From assembly GCA_035712345.1 (NCBI GenBank), contig DASTAY010000048.1, positions 62,001 through 126,000 on the forward strand: a stretch of 64,000 bases of DNA, written 5' to 3'. This DNA is from VRUE01 sp035712345. GTDB lineage: Bacteria > Actinomycetota > Thermoleophilia > Solirubrobacterales > 70-9. The number at the start of each line of letters is the position of its first letter. Positions within the stretch are counted from its first letter, which is position 1. Below, piece by piece: positions 8,316 to 16,379 of the stretch. The notes below the pieces were generated by a model, which ran no database searches, was not told where the DNA came from, and was given only the letters and a program-made list of their open reading frames with translations. The position numbers and the translations under genes were made by a program.

Positions 8316-8951
8316 ATGCGAGTCAAGTTCTGCGGAATCACTAATTTGGACGACGCCGCCGAGGCGGTCCGCTTGGGGGCTTGGGCTATCGGGCTGATCC
8401 ACTACGCGGAGAGTCCGCGGGCAGTCGAGGGGGCCGAGGCGGCGCGGATCGCGGCTGCTTTCAAGCGCAAGTGCGAGGTCGTGGGCGTGTTCGTGAATCC
8501 CGAGCTGGACGAGGTCGCCAAGGCGGTCGAGGACGCGGGGTTGACGATGGTGCAGCTGAACGGGAACGAGGGGCCGTCCTTCTGCTCGGAGGTCGCGCGG
8601 AAAACCGGGGTCAAGGTGATCAAGGCGGTACACGTGGCGAGCGCCGCCGACGTGCACGCCGCGGAGGCGTTCAGGACCGACTTCCACCTCTTCGACAAGC
8701 GGGGCAAGGGGCTCTGGGGGGGCAGCGGCGAGAGCTTCGACTGGGGCCTGCTCGGGGACCGGCGCTCGGAGGTCCCGGCGATCGTCGCCGGCGGGCTGCG
8801 ACCCGACAACGTCGCCGAGGCGATCGCGATCGCCCGTCCTTACGCGGTCGACGTCGCCAGCGGGGTCGAGGCCGAGCCGGGTCGCAAGGACCATGCCGCG
8901 ATGACGGCTTTCTTCGAGGCCGCCCAAACGGCTAGCGTTGGCGCTCGATGA
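8316..8951 (+). CDS. trpF: Phosphoribosylanthranilate isomerase
   Basis: Amadori rearrangement step of tryptophan synthesis; a 211-residue (beta/alpha)8 barrel. The N-terminal MRVKFCGITN carries the catalytic cysteine, and the phosphate-binding C-terminal segments GGLRPDNVAEAI and DVASGVE are present. Start ATG 8316 is the only plausible one. Its stop overlaps the trpB ATG (ATGA), so trpF-trpB are translationally coupled. The upstream 190 bases are occupied by a large hairpin, and a separate promoter for trpFBA is possible. Confidence 0.96.
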   Translation: MRVKFCGITNLDDAAEAVRLGAWAIGLIHYAESPRAVEGAEAARIAAAFKRKCEVVGVFVNPELDEVAKAVEDAGLTMVQLNGNEGPSFCSEVARKTGVKVIKAVHVASAADVHAAEAFRTDFHLFDKRGKGLWGGSGESFDWGLLGDRRSEVPAIVAGGLRPDNVAEAIAIARPYAVDVASGVEAEPGRKDHAAMTAFFEAAQTASVGAR

Positions 8952-10126
8952 GCCCGGCGATAGAGGAGAGGTTCGGCCCCTACGGGGGCCGCTACGTTCC
9001 CGAGACGCTGATCCCGGCGCTCGACGAGCTGAGCGAGGCCTGGGGGCAGGCGAGCGGCGACGAGGACTTCCGTGTGCGTCTCGCCTCGCTGCGCCGCGAC
9101 TTCGTCGGCCGGCCGACGCCGCTCTACCTGGCCGAACGGCTCTCCGAGAAGGCGGGCCGGAAGGTCTACCTGAAGCGCGAGGACCTTTGCCATACCGGCG
9201 CCCACAAGATCAACAACGCCGTCGGCCAGGTGCTGCTGGCGCAGCGGATGGGCAAGCCGCGGATCATCGCCGAGACCGGCGCGGGTCAGCACGGCGTCGC
9301 GACGGCGACGGCGTGCGCGCTGCTCGGCCTCGAGTGCGTCGTCTACATGGGCACTGAGGACATCCGTCGCCAGGCGCCCAACGTCGAGCGGATGAAGCTG
9401 CTGGGGGCCGAGGTCGCGCCGGTCGACGCCGGCGCGCGCACGCTCAAGGAGGCGGTCAGCGCTGCGATCCGCGATTGGGTCGCCAACGTCGAGACGACCC
9501 ACTACGTGATCGGCTCGGCCGTCGGGCCGGCGCCGTTCCCGGCGCTCGTCCGCGACCTGCAGCGGGTGATCGGCGACGAGGCGCGCGAGCAGGCGCTGGC
9601 CGCCGAGGAGGAGTTGCCGGCCCGCGTGATCGCCTGCGTCGGCGGCGGCTCCAACTCGATCGGCATCTTCACGCCGTTCGTCGCCGACGCGGATGTGGCG
9701 CTGGTCGGGGTCGAGGCGGCCGGCGAGGGGCTCGAAAGCGGTCGCCACGGCGCTTCGCTCGGGGCCGGGAGCACCGGGGTCCTTCACGGTTCGCTGTCGG
9801 CGGTGATCGCCGACGAGGAGGGGCAGATCCTCGAGGCGCACTCGGTTTCGGCGGGGCTCGACTACCCGGGTGTGGGTCCGGAGCACGCCTACCTGCGCGA
9901 CAGTGGCCGCGCCACCTACACCGCCGTCACCGACGCGGCCGCCCTGGCCGCCTTCGCCGAGCTGGCCCGCCTCGAGGGGATCATCCCGGCGCTGGAGTCC
10001 TCGCACGCGATCGCCTGGCTGCTCGAGAACGGCGGGGGGGGCGGCTACGACGTGTTGTGCCTCTCCGGTAGAGGCGACAAGGATTTGGCGGAGGTCGTGG
10101 AGTTGGGTGGGGGCATCGGGGGGTGA
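8948..10126 (+). CDS. trpB: Tryptophan synthase beta chain
   Basis: PLP enzyme joining indole and serine; partner of TrpA. The PLP lysine is Lys87 in HTGAHKINNAVGQ, the same number as in E. coli. The glycine-rich phosphate loop GGGSNSIG and the ETGAGQHGVATA segment that carries the catalytic glutamate are present. The 392-residue length is typical of the TrpB1 class. It overlaps trpF upstream and trpA downstream (GTGA). No anomaly. Confidence 0.98.
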   Translation: MSPAIEERFGPYGGRYVPETLIPALDELSEAWGQASGDEDFRVRLASLRRDFVGRPTPLYLAERLSEKAGRKVYLKREDLCHTGAHKINNAVGQVLLAQRMGKPRIIAETGAGQHGVATATACALLGLECVVYMGTEDIRRQAPNVERMKLLGAEVAPVDAGARTLKEAVSAAIRDWVANVETTHYVIGSAVGPAPFPALVRDLQRVIGDEAREQALAAEEELPARVIACVGGGSNSIGIFTPFVADADVALVGVEAAGEGLESGRHGASLGAGSTGVLHGSLSAVIADEEGQILEAHSVSAGLDYPGVGPEHAYLRDSGRATYTAVTDAAALAAFAELARLEGIIPALESSHAIAWLLENGGGGGYDVLCLSGRGDKDLAEVVELGGGIGG

Positions 10127-11019
10127 CTCGTCGCAGCAACAGCGGGGAGGCTGCGCCGAGCCACCCCCCGACGCCCTACGCGGAAGCGACGACCGCCGAG
10201 GAGTCGGCCTCCGTCCCGGGGGGCGAGGGGTCGATCGCAGTCGCCTTCCGCCGAGCTGCCGAGGAGGGCCGGGCGGCGCTGATGCCGTACATGATGGCCG
10301 GGTTTCCCGACCTGGAGACCTCGCTGGCGATAGCCGGAGCCTATGTCGATGCCGGGGCGGACCTGATCGAGCTGGGCGTGCCGTTCTCGGACCCGCTCGC
10401 CGACGGGCCGACGATCCACGCCGCGGCGACGGCGGCGCTGGCGGCCGGCGCCGGCTTCGAGACCGCGCTGGAGATCTGCGCGTCGGTCTCGGCGCGGGTT
10501 CCTGTCGTGCTGATGGTCTACTCGAACATGGTCCTCGCCCATGGTGGGGCCGTCGAGTTCGCTCGCCGCGCCGCCGTCGCGGGCGCCGCCGGGTCGATCG
10601 TGCCCGATTTGCCGCTGGAGGAGGCGGGCGAGATCCGCCAGGCCCTCGCCGGCGCGGGCCTCTCTCTGATCCCTCTGCTCGCTCCGACCACCCCACCGCA
10701 GCGTCGCGCTCGCATATGCCAGGCCGCCCAGGGCTTCGTCTACCTCGTCTCGACGGTCGGTACGACGGGCGAGCGAGACGAGCTTCCCGCCGGCCTGGCG
10801 GAGCTCGTCAGCGCGACCAAGGCCGATGCCGACGTGCCGGTGGCCGTCGGCTTCGGGATCGGCACGCCCGAGCAGGCGGGCCGGGTCAGCGAGGTCGCCG
10901 ACGGGGTGATCGTCGGAAGCCGCCTGGTCCGTGCCGCGGGCGAGGCGGGCTCGGCTCGAGCCGCGACGGAGGCCGTGACGACCTTCCTGCGCGACGCCCG
11001 CGCCGCGCTCGCCGCATAG
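10123..11019 (+). CDS. trpA: Tryptophan synthase alpha chain
   Basis: Cleaves indole-3-glycerol phosphate and channels indole to TrpB. The barrel begins near residue 38 (AFRRAAEEGRAALMPYMMAG). Catalytic segments LIELGVPFSDPLADGPTI and GFGIGTPEQAGRV are present. The first ~37 residues are a Ser/Pro/Glu-rich extension with no family counterpart. No later in-frame start exists before the barrel, and the GTG start overlaps the trpB stop, so the extension appears real. Translationally coupled to trpB. Confidence 0.96.
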   Translation: MTRRSNSGEAAPSHPPTPYAEATTAEESASVPGGEGSIAVAFRRAAEEGRAALMPYMMAGFPDLETSLAIAGAYVDAGADLIELGVPFSDPLADGPTIHAAATAALAAGAGFETALEICASVSARVPVVLMVYSNMVLAHGGAVEFARRAAVAGAAGSIVPDLPLEEAGEIRQALAGAGLSLIPLLAPTTPPQRRARICQAAQGFVYLVSTVGTTGERDELPAGLAELVSATKADADVPVAVGFGIGTPEQAGRVSEVADGVIVGSRLVRAAGEAGSARAATEAVTTFLRDARAALAA

Positions 11020-11048
11020 ACCGCGCCTTCTACTAGGATTCCGGCCGC

Positions 11049-11198
11049 ATGGGAATGGTCGTAAGCCTCTTCGCGGCGCTCGGCGCCACCACCATCGTCT
11101 ACGCCTGGCTGGGCCAGGGCGGCGGCGTCTCGGGCCTGATCTTCTTCGGCATCCTCTTGATCGGCGCGACGATCAAGGTCTTCAGGCCCAGTCCCTGA
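11049..11198 (+). CDS. Small two-helix membrane protein after trpA
   Basis: A 49-residue frame starting with ATG 11049 and ending TGA 11196-11198. Two hydrophobic stretches, about residues 3-20 (VVSLFAALGATTIVYAWL) and 28-43 (ISGL-like to GATI), flank a QGGG turn; the C-terminus is short and basic (KVFRPSP). It lies 29 bases after trpA on the same strand and ends at a palindrome. The composition and position make coding likely, but I do not recognise the family and give no function. Confidence 0.6.
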   Translation: MGMVVSLFAALGATTIVYAWLGQGGGVSGLIFFGILLIGATIKVFRPSP

Positions 11199-11221
11199 GC
11201 CGCCGATCGGCGGCGCCTCAG
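11195..11221. terminator. Palindrome between convergent trpA unit and methyltransferase
   Basis: The perfect 16-base palindrome GCCGCCGATCGGCGGC (11199-11214) is extended by CTGAG/CTCAG around a GC bulge. It overlaps the stop codon of the small membrane gene and the stop of the converging methyltransferase gene. It has no T-run, so a terminator role is inferred from position only. Confidence 0.5.
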
Positions 11222-12033
11222 GCCCGCGTAGCAACGACCTCTATGTATTCCGGTTCCAGGACGAGCGCCCGGTCGCCGGCGGCGTTCGCCTCTGCGAGGA
11301 ACTTCCGCAGGTCGGCCTCCAGCGCCGCTTCTCCGTCCGGGCCGACCCGCTCGAAGGCGACCTTGGTCGGGCCGAAGTAGGTGCGGAAGAAGTCCAGCCA
11401 GTGATCGACCGAGCGGAAGGTCTGACGGGAGCTGCGGCGCTGAACCCGCAGGTCGGAGATGCCGTCGCCGAACAGCTCGCGCAGGTGGTCCTCGGTTCCC
11501 CAGAGCAGCGGCGGCTGCACGCCCGGTGGCGGCGGCGCGTGCTTGGCGACCGTCATGAACATCTGGCCGATGCCGCTGTCGGGCACCCAGTTGGCCATCC
11601 CGATCCGGCCGCCGGGCTTGCAGACGCGCAGCAGCTCCGCCGCGGTCTGCGCCTGGTCCGGGGCGAACATCGCGCCGAAGATCGACATCACGACGTCGAA
11701 CTCGGCGTCGCCGAAGGGGAGGCTCTCCGCATCTCCCTCGACGAACTCGATGTCGAGCCGCTCGGCCGCGGCCCGTTCGCGCCCGCGCTCCAGCAGCGCC
11801 GGGACGAAATCGGCGCCGACCACGCCGCCCCAGGACCGGCGCGCGGCGGCGATCGCGCCGTTGCCGCTGCCGCAGGCGACGTCCAGCACCCGCTCGTCGG
11901 GCACGATGTCGAGTGCCTCTGCGAGCTCCTCGGCGACGATCATGATCAGGCCCGCGACCATCGCGAAGTCGCCATCCGCCCAGGTCTTCTGCTGGATCCC
12001 TTTGACCGCGTTGAGGTCGACCGCCTCGCTCAT
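11218..12033 (-). CDS. Class I SAM-dependent methyltransferase (UbiE/COQ5-like)
   Basis: A 271-residue Rossmann-fold methyltransferase. Motif I is VLDVACGSGNG (about residues 49-59), an acidic residue follows in VVGADF, then EGDAESLPFGDAEFDVV and the LRVCKPGGRIGMANW strand. These segments fit the Methyltransf_11/UbiE group acting on small lipophilic substrates. The substrate cannot be told from sequence. It is a single-gene unit converging on the trp cluster and divergent from pfkA. Confidence 0.85.
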   Translation of the reverse strand: MSEAVDLNAVKGIQQKTWADGDFAMVAGLIMIVAEELAEALDIVPDERVLDVACGSGNGAIAAARRSWGGVVGADFVPALLERGRERAAAERLDIEFVEGDAESLPFGDAEFDVVMSIFGAMFAPDQAQTAAELLRVCKPGGRIGMANWVPDSGIGQMFMTVAKHAPPPPGVQPPLLWGTEDHLRELFGDGISDLRVQRRSSRQTFRSVDHWLDFFRTYFGPTKVAFERVGPDGEAALEADLRKFLAEANAAGDRALVLEPEYIEVVATRA

Positions 12034-12114
12034 CCTCCGCTCCCTTCGTTTCGCCCAAATCTAGCGCGCGTCGCTGCGGCCGGCCAGCCCCCCGGCGCCC
12101 ACTAAGCTGAGCCG

Positions 12115-13143
12115 ATGCGGATCGGCGTGCTCACCGGCGGGGGCGATTGCCCGGGGCTCAACGCGGTCATCCGGGCGATCGTCCGCAAGGGGGTCGAACA
12201 CCTCGACCACGAGTTCGTCGGCTACCGCGACGGCTGGCACGGGCCGCTCGAGGGCGACGGCGGGCCGCTCGGAGTGCCCGAGGTGAGGGGCATCCTGCCG
12301 CGGGGCGGCACGATCCTCGGCTCCTCGCGGACGAACCCCTTCAAGCAGGAGGAAGGGGTCGAGCGGATCCTCGCCAACATGGCGGGCGAAGGGGTCGATG
12401 GCCTGATCGCGATCGGCGGCGAGGACACGCTCGGCGTCGCCTCGCGACTGCATTCCGAGCACGGCGTGAACGTGATCGGCGTGCCGAAGACGATCGACAA
12501 CGACCTCGGCGCCACCGACTACACCTTCGGCTTCGACACCGCGGTCAACATCGCGATGGAGGCGATCGACCGCCTGCACACGACCGCCGACAGCCACCAC
12601 CGCGTGCTGATCGTCGAGGTGATGGGACGGCACGCCGGCTGGATCGCCTTCCACGCCGGGCTCGCCGGCGGGGCCAACGTGATCCTCATCCCGGAGCAGC
12701 CCTTCGACTTGGAGCAGGTCTGCAAACTGGTCGGGCAGCGGCTGGAGGCCCACTTCGCACCGATTGTCGTCGTCTCCGAGGGTGCGCAGCCGGTCGGGGG
12801 CATCCCGGAGACCGAGGACAAGGGCCTCGACGCCTTCGGCCACGTCCGCCTCGGCGGCATCGCCCACTGGCTCGAGCACCAGATCGAGGAGAAGACGGGC
12901 AAGGAGACGCGCGCGACGGTTCTCGGCCACATCCAGCGCGGCGGCACCCCGACCGGCTTCGACCGGGTCCTCGCGACGCGTTTCGGGCTGCATGCGGTCG
13001 ACGCGGCCGACGCGGGGCGGTGGGGCACGATGACGGCGCTGCGCGGGACCGACATCGAGCTCGTCGAGCTCGGCGAAGCGGTCGCGCAGCTGAAGACGGT
13101 GCCGAAGGAGCTCTACGAAGAGGCCGAGGTCTTCTTTGGCTGA
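12115..13143 (+). CDS. pfp: Phosphofructokinase, predicted PPi-dependent
   Basis: PfkA-superfamily enzyme phosphorylating fructose 6-phosphate. It has GVLTGGGDCPGLNAVIR, PKTIDNDL, EVMGRHAGWIA and ILGHIQRGG-like VLGHIQRGGTPTGFDR. The phosphoryl-donor site reads GGEDT with Asp at residue 104 and Lys125 in PKTIDND. In the actinobacterial group, ATP enzymes have Gly at position 104 (GGEGT), while the pyrophosphate enzyme of Amycolatopsis methanolica has Asp, as I recall it. The donor is therefore predicted to be pyrophosphate, which would make the step reversible. Length 342 is normal. Family B repeat copy B1 begins 16 bases after the stop. Confidence 0.88.
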   Translation: MRIGVLTGGGDCPGLNAVIRAIVRKGVEHLDHEFVGYRDGWHGPLEGDGGPLGVPEVRGILPRGGTILGSSRTNPFKQEEGVERILANMAGEGVDGLIAIGGEDTLGVASRLHSEHGVNVIGVPKTIDNDLGATDYTFGFDTAVNIAMEAIDRLHTTADSHHRVLIVEVMGRHAGWIAFHAGLAGGANVILIPEQPFDLEQVCKLVGQRLEAHFAPIVVVSEGAQPVGGIPETEDKGLDAFGHVRLGGIAHWLEHQIEEKTGKETRATVLGHIQRGGTPTGFDRVLATRFGLHAVDAADAGRWGTMTALRGTDIELVELGEAVAQLKTVPKELYEEAEVFFG

Positions 13144-13158
13144 GCTCGAGCGGGGTGG

Positions 13159-13260
13159 GAGGGGTGAGGGCGCCCCCGCTGCAACCCGCCGCCGGGTGCG
13201 CCTTAGGGGCTCGATTCGGGTGCCGGCTCACAAGTTGCCGCGGGGGAACCCTCGCCCCTC
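13159..13260. repeat. Family B palindromic element, copy B1
   Basis: A 102-base hairpin. The conserved 74-base core (13173-13246) runs from CCCCCGCTGCAAC to GTTGCCGCGGGGG and is itself an inverted repeat with one mismatch. Outside it, GAGGGGTGAGGG pairs with CCCTCGCCCCTC through one G-T pair. The core recurs in opposite orientation at 13693-13784 with about four to five differences, but the outer stem there is a different sequence. Confidence 0.9.
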
Positions 13261-13276
13261 TTCACGGGACCGGCGC

Positions 13277-13720
13277 ATGCCAAAGCTGACGGTGGTCTTC
13301 GTGGCGCTTGCGGCTCTAGCTGGGTTGTGCGCCGGCTGCGGGGAAAGCAGTGGGGTGGCCGAGGGGGCGACGGTTACGGCGTATGTGGCCGGGGCGCTGT
13401 GCGCGGAAGCGAAGCAGGAGCTTGCGCGGCATGGGTCGGAAGCTGGAGACGTCCACGTGCGCGCCATATGCCTGCCGAGGTCCGAACGCGGGGGCGAGCT
13501 CCAGCTGGCCACGATCGGGGCGAACGCCAGGCGCGCCACGCAGGATTCGAGCTCGATCGCCTACATCGGCGAACCGACGCAAGCTGCCTCTCGCTTCGCG
13601 GAAACGATTCTCGAAGAAGCCCGCATTCGCCAGTACGCAGCTATCCCCGGCGCCCGTGCCATGTCGCAGTTGCTTTCGGCCCTTGAAGCGGGCCGGGTGT
13701 CCCCCCGCGGCAACTTGTGA
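13277..13720 (+). CDS. Lipoprotein resembling a substrate-binding domain, 3' end supplied by repeat
   Basis: A 147-residue protein with a lipoprotein signal (hydrophobic residues 4-18, then the lipobox LCAGC). The body (TVTAYVAGALCAEAKQEL, LATIGANARRATQDSS, AYIGEP, ILEEARI) resembles the N-terminal lobe of branched-chain amino-acid type binding proteins common in Solirubrobacterales-like genomes; that match is from memory. The last residues (SPRGNL and stop) are encoded by the left arm of repeat B2, so the gene is probably slightly truncated by it. It stands alone between two inverted repeats with no permease genes. No convincing ribosome site before ATG 13277. Confidence 0.55.
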   Translation: MPKLTVVFVALAALAGLCAGCGESSGVAEGATVTAYVAGALCAEAKQELARHGSEAGDVHVRAICLPRSERGGELQLATIGANARRATQDSSSIAYIGEPTQAASRFAETILEEARIRQYAAIPGARAMSQLLSALEAGRVSPRGNL

Positions 13721-13784
13721 GCCGGTACCCGAACCGAGCCCATAAGGCGCAACCGGCGGCGGGTTGCAGCGGGGGGATACCCGG
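13693..13784. repeat. Family B palindromic element, copy B2 (inverted)
   Basis: A 92-base hairpin in reverse orientation to B1. Core arms CCCCCCGCGGCAAC (13701-13714) and GTTGCAGCGGGGGG (13763-13776) have one mismatch, and outer arms CCGGGTGT/ATACCCGG pair with one G-T. It provides the stop codon of the lipoprotein gene and ends 13 bases before the stop of the converging epimerase gene. Confidence 0.9.
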
Positions 13785-13796
13785 TTCGCGCAACCG

Positions 13797-14702
13797 CTAG
13801 AGCAAATTCTTCATCGCCGCGTCGATGTCGGCAAAGCGAAACTCGTAACCGAGGTCGAGCGCCCTCCGGGGCATGACCCTTTGGCCGCCCCTGAGCACTT
13901 TCCCGAACTCCGAGCCGAATTTGAGGTCGAGGACGAAGCCCGGCACCGGCACCGAGGCGGGCCGTCTCAGGGCGCGGCCGAGCGCCTGGGCGAGCTCGCG
14001 GTTGGTGACCGGGTTGGGGGCGGTCGAGTTGATCGTGCCGCTGACCCGCTCGTTGTCGAGCGCCCAGAGCAGGATCCCGACCTCGTCGTCGATGTGGACC
14101 CACGACATGTACTGGCGCCCGCCGGCGATCGGACCGCCGAGGCCGAGCCTGAAGGGAGGGAGGAGCTCGCCGAGCAGGCCGCCGCGCGGGTCCAGGACAT
14201 GCCCGGTGCGGACGATGACGAGGCGCACGCCGAGAGCCTCGACCTCCCGCGCCGCGGCCTCCCAGGCGCGCACGACCTCGGCGTCGTAGCCCTCACCGGA
14301 TTCGGCCGACTCGTCGACGATCGCCTCGCCGCGGTCGCCGTAGAAGCCGATCGCCGAGCCGTTGACGAGGACCCTCGGCTTGCGCTCCAGCCCGGCGATC
14401 GCCGCGACCAGGTTGTGCGTGCCGGTGCGGCGGCTCTCCATGATCCGCCGCTTGGCGTCCTCGCTCCAGCGCTGGTTGATCTTCTCGCCCTCGAGGTTGA
14501 CGACGCCGTCGACGTTCTCGAAGGCCGCCGCTGGCGGACGTTCGAGGGTCGGCTCCCAGGCATGCCAGATGACGCCCGGGTTTGTGCCGCGGGCGCGTTG
14601 TGGGTCGCGCGAGAGGCCGATGACGCTGTCGCCGCGGGCGAGCAGCGCGTCGCAGAGCGCCGAGCCGATGAAGCCGCTCGCTCCGCTGACTAGGACGCGC
14701 AC
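13797..14702 (-). CDS. SDR39U1-type NAD(P)-binding epimerase (TIGR01777-like)
   Basis: Extended short-chain dehydrogenase of the YfcH/SDR39U1 group. It begins RVLVSGASGFIGSAL (Rossmann GxxGxxG), has NLEGEKINQRWSEDAKRRI, the GSAIGFYGDRG active-site stretch and the MSWVHIDDEV segment. The C-terminal end has the family's LRGGQRVMPRRALDLGYEF. The start is set at GTG 14702, just before the Rossmann strand and 4 bases after the malic-enzyme stop. A longer frame would overlap that gene by about 95 bases and add low-complexity residues. Substrate unknown. Probably co-transcribed with the malic enzyme. Confidence 0.88.
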   Translation of the reverse strand: MRVLVSGASGFIGSALCDALLARGDSVIGLSRDPQRARGTNPGVIWHAWEPTLERPPAAAFENVDGVVNLEGEKINQRWSEDAKRRIMESRRTGTHNLVAAIAGLERKPRVLVNGSAIGFYGDRGEAIVDESAESGEGYDAEVVRAWEAAAREVEALGVRLVIVRTGHVLDPRGGLLGELLPPFRLGLGGPIAGGRQYMSWVHIDDEVGILLWALDNERVSGTINSTAPNPVTNRELAQALGRALRRPASVPVPGFVLDLKFGSEFGKVLRGGQRVMPRRALDLGYEFRFADIDAAMKNLL

Positions 14703-14706
14703 CGGA

Positions 14707-16164
14707 TCAGCCCACCTCGACGGTGGAGAAGGTGCCGGTCTCCTCGCTGAAGCGCGCGAGGCCCTCGCGCTTGGCCTCCTCGACGACGGCCTTTGCGACA
14801 AGGGGGGCGACTTCGCGGTTGAAGACGCTGGGGATGATGTAGTCCTCGGAGAGGTCCTCCTCGGTGACCGCGATCGCGATGCCCTTGGCGGCGGCGAGCT
14901 TCATCTCCTCGGTGATGTTGGGCGAGCCGGCGTCGAGCGCGCCGCGGAAGATGCCGGGGAAGCAGAGCACGTTGTTGATCTGGTTCGGGTAATCGGAGCG
15001 TCCCGTCGCCATGATCCGCACGTAGGGGGCGGCGTCCTCGGGCATCACCTCGGGGGTCGGGTTGGCCATCGCGAAGACGATCGCGTCATCATTCATCTTG
15101 CTCAGCGCCTCCGCCGAGATGATCCCCGGCCCGGACAGGCCGACGAAGAGGTCCATCCCCTCGATCACGTCGGCGGGCTGCCCGCTGAGCTTCTCCGGGT
15201 TGGAGTTCTCCGCGTACCAGCGCTTGATCCCGCTCATCTCGCCGGATTGGTAATCCTCGCGCTCGGTCGAGAGGGCGCCCTGGCGGTCGCAGCCGACGAC
15301 GTGGGTCACCCCGGAGGCGAGCATCATCTTGGTCACCGCCACGCCCGCGGCGCCGAGGCCGACGACGAGCACGCGCAGCTGCTCGATCGGCTTGCCGACG
15401 ATCTTCAGCGCGTTGAACAGCGCCGCCATCGTGACCACGGCCGTGCCGTGCTGGTCGTCGTGGAATACGGGAATGTCGAGCGTCTTCTTCAGCCGCTCCT
15501 CGATCTCGAAGCAGCGCGGGGCGGAGATGTCCTCGAGGTTGATGCCGCCGAAGGTCGGGGCGATCAATTCGACGGCCTTGATGATCTCCTCGGTGTCCTG
15601 GGTGTCGAGGCAGATCGGGAAGGCGTCGACTTCGGCGAACTCCTTGAACAGCATCGCCTTGCCCTCCATAACCGGCATCGCCGCCTCCGGGCCGATGTTG
15701 CCGAGGCCGAGGACGGCGCTGCCGTCTGAGACGACGGCGACGGTGTTCTTCTTGATCGTGTACTCGAAGGCCTTGGCGCGGTCGGCGTGGATGTCCTCGC
15801 AGACGCGGGCGACGCCCGGCGTGTAGGCCATCGAGAGGTCGTCGCGCGTCTTCAGCGGGTACTTGTTCTCGACCGAGATCTTGCCGCCGCGGTGCATCTG
15901 CATCGTGCGGTCGACGTAGTCGAGCACCTTGGCGCCCCGGGTCGAGCCGATCGCCCGCAGGATCTGCTCCCAGTGGGGCCGGTCCTGGGCGTCGATCGTG
16001 AACTCGCGCACCCGCTTGCCCTCGCCGCCCGCGCCGGGCACCAGGTCGACGCCCTGCAGCTGCCCGCCCGCCTCGGCGATCGACGCAGTCAGCTTGCCCA
16101 GGGGCTCCTGCCGGGCATCGAGCTCGACCCGGATCGTGACGCTGTATTGCGCGCTGACGGCCAT
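14707..16164 (-). CDS. NAD(P)-dependent malic enzyme with N-terminal ACT domain
   Basis: Oxidative decarboxylation of malate to pyruvate. Residues 1-85 form an ACT-like domain (YSVTIRVELD start), followed by the malic N-terminal domain (YTPGVARVCEDI, SDGSAVLGLGNIGPEAAMPVMEGK, FHDDQHGTAVV) and the NAD-binding domain (VVGLGAAGVAV). The 485-residue length fits the bacterial short form plus ACT, as found in actinobacteria and firmicutes. The ACT domain suggests amino-acid control; that is inference. First gene of a two-gene minus-strand unit with the SDR39U1 epimerase. Confidence 0.95.
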   Translation of the reverse strand: MAVSAQYSVTIRVELDARQEPLGKLTASIAEAGGQLQGVDLVPGAGGEGKRVREFTIDAQDRPHWEQILRAIGSTRGAKVLDYVDRTMQMHRGGKISVENKYPLKTRDDLSMAYTPGVARVCEDIHADRAKAFEYTIKKNTVAVVSDGSAVLGLGNIGPEAAMPVMEGKAMLFKEFAEVDAFPICLDTQDTEEIIKAVELIAPTFGGINLEDISAPRCFEIEERLKKTLDIPVFHDDQHGTAVVTMAALFNALKIVGKPIEQLRVLVVGLGAAGVAVTKMMLASGVTHVVGCDRQGALSTEREDYQSGEMSGIKRWYAENSNPEKLSGQPADVIEGMDLFVGLSGPGIISAEALSKMNDDAIVFAMANPTPEVMPEDAAPYVRIMATGRSDYPNQINNVLCFPGIFRGALDAGSPNITEEMKLAAAKGIAIAVTEEDLSEDYIIPSVFNREVAPLVAKAVVEEAKREGLARFSEETGTFSTVEVG

Positions 16165-16379
16165 GAGCGGCTATCGAATCAGATTCGTCGCCCGGGCCCG
16201 TCCGCCGTCTTCGGGTACGCTCGCGGTGTGCGGGTATTCCCGGTCCCCCAGCAGGGGGAAAATCGCGGCCCTATCGGCGATCGCCGCTTTGGGCTGTCCT
16301 TTCTAGTTCCTCTTCGGAGAGCGCACGCGCGGCGAAGCAAGTCGGGCTGACAAGGGGAGAATCGATGTTCCCTGGCTCC
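16165..16379. other. Divergent intergenic region, malic enzyme / DUF559 gene
   Basis: About 215 bases between two divergent genes. It must hold promoters for both, but I cannot pick convincing -35/-10 pairs. A short palindrome CCCCCAGCAGGGGG lies near 16240-16256. No frame in it looks coding. Confidence 0.4.

Noticed and set aside
6032..8341. Very long open frame on the minus strand opposite trpC and htrA
   Set aside because: It is the antisense third-position-GC artefact of strong plus-strand genes; its translation is repetitive Arg/Asp/Val-rich and matches no domain.
13159..13784. Insertion sequence with terminal inverted repeats
   Set aside because: The inverted repeats flank a lipoprotein gene, not a transposase, and each repeat is itself a hairpin with its own outer stem; no target duplication was recognised.
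13797..14801. Longer N-terminus for the SDR39U1 epimerase
   Set aside because: The extra 33 residues are Arg/Ser/Ala low complexity read antisense to nothing conserved and overlap the malic enzyme 3' end; GTG 14702 starts right at the Rossmann strand.
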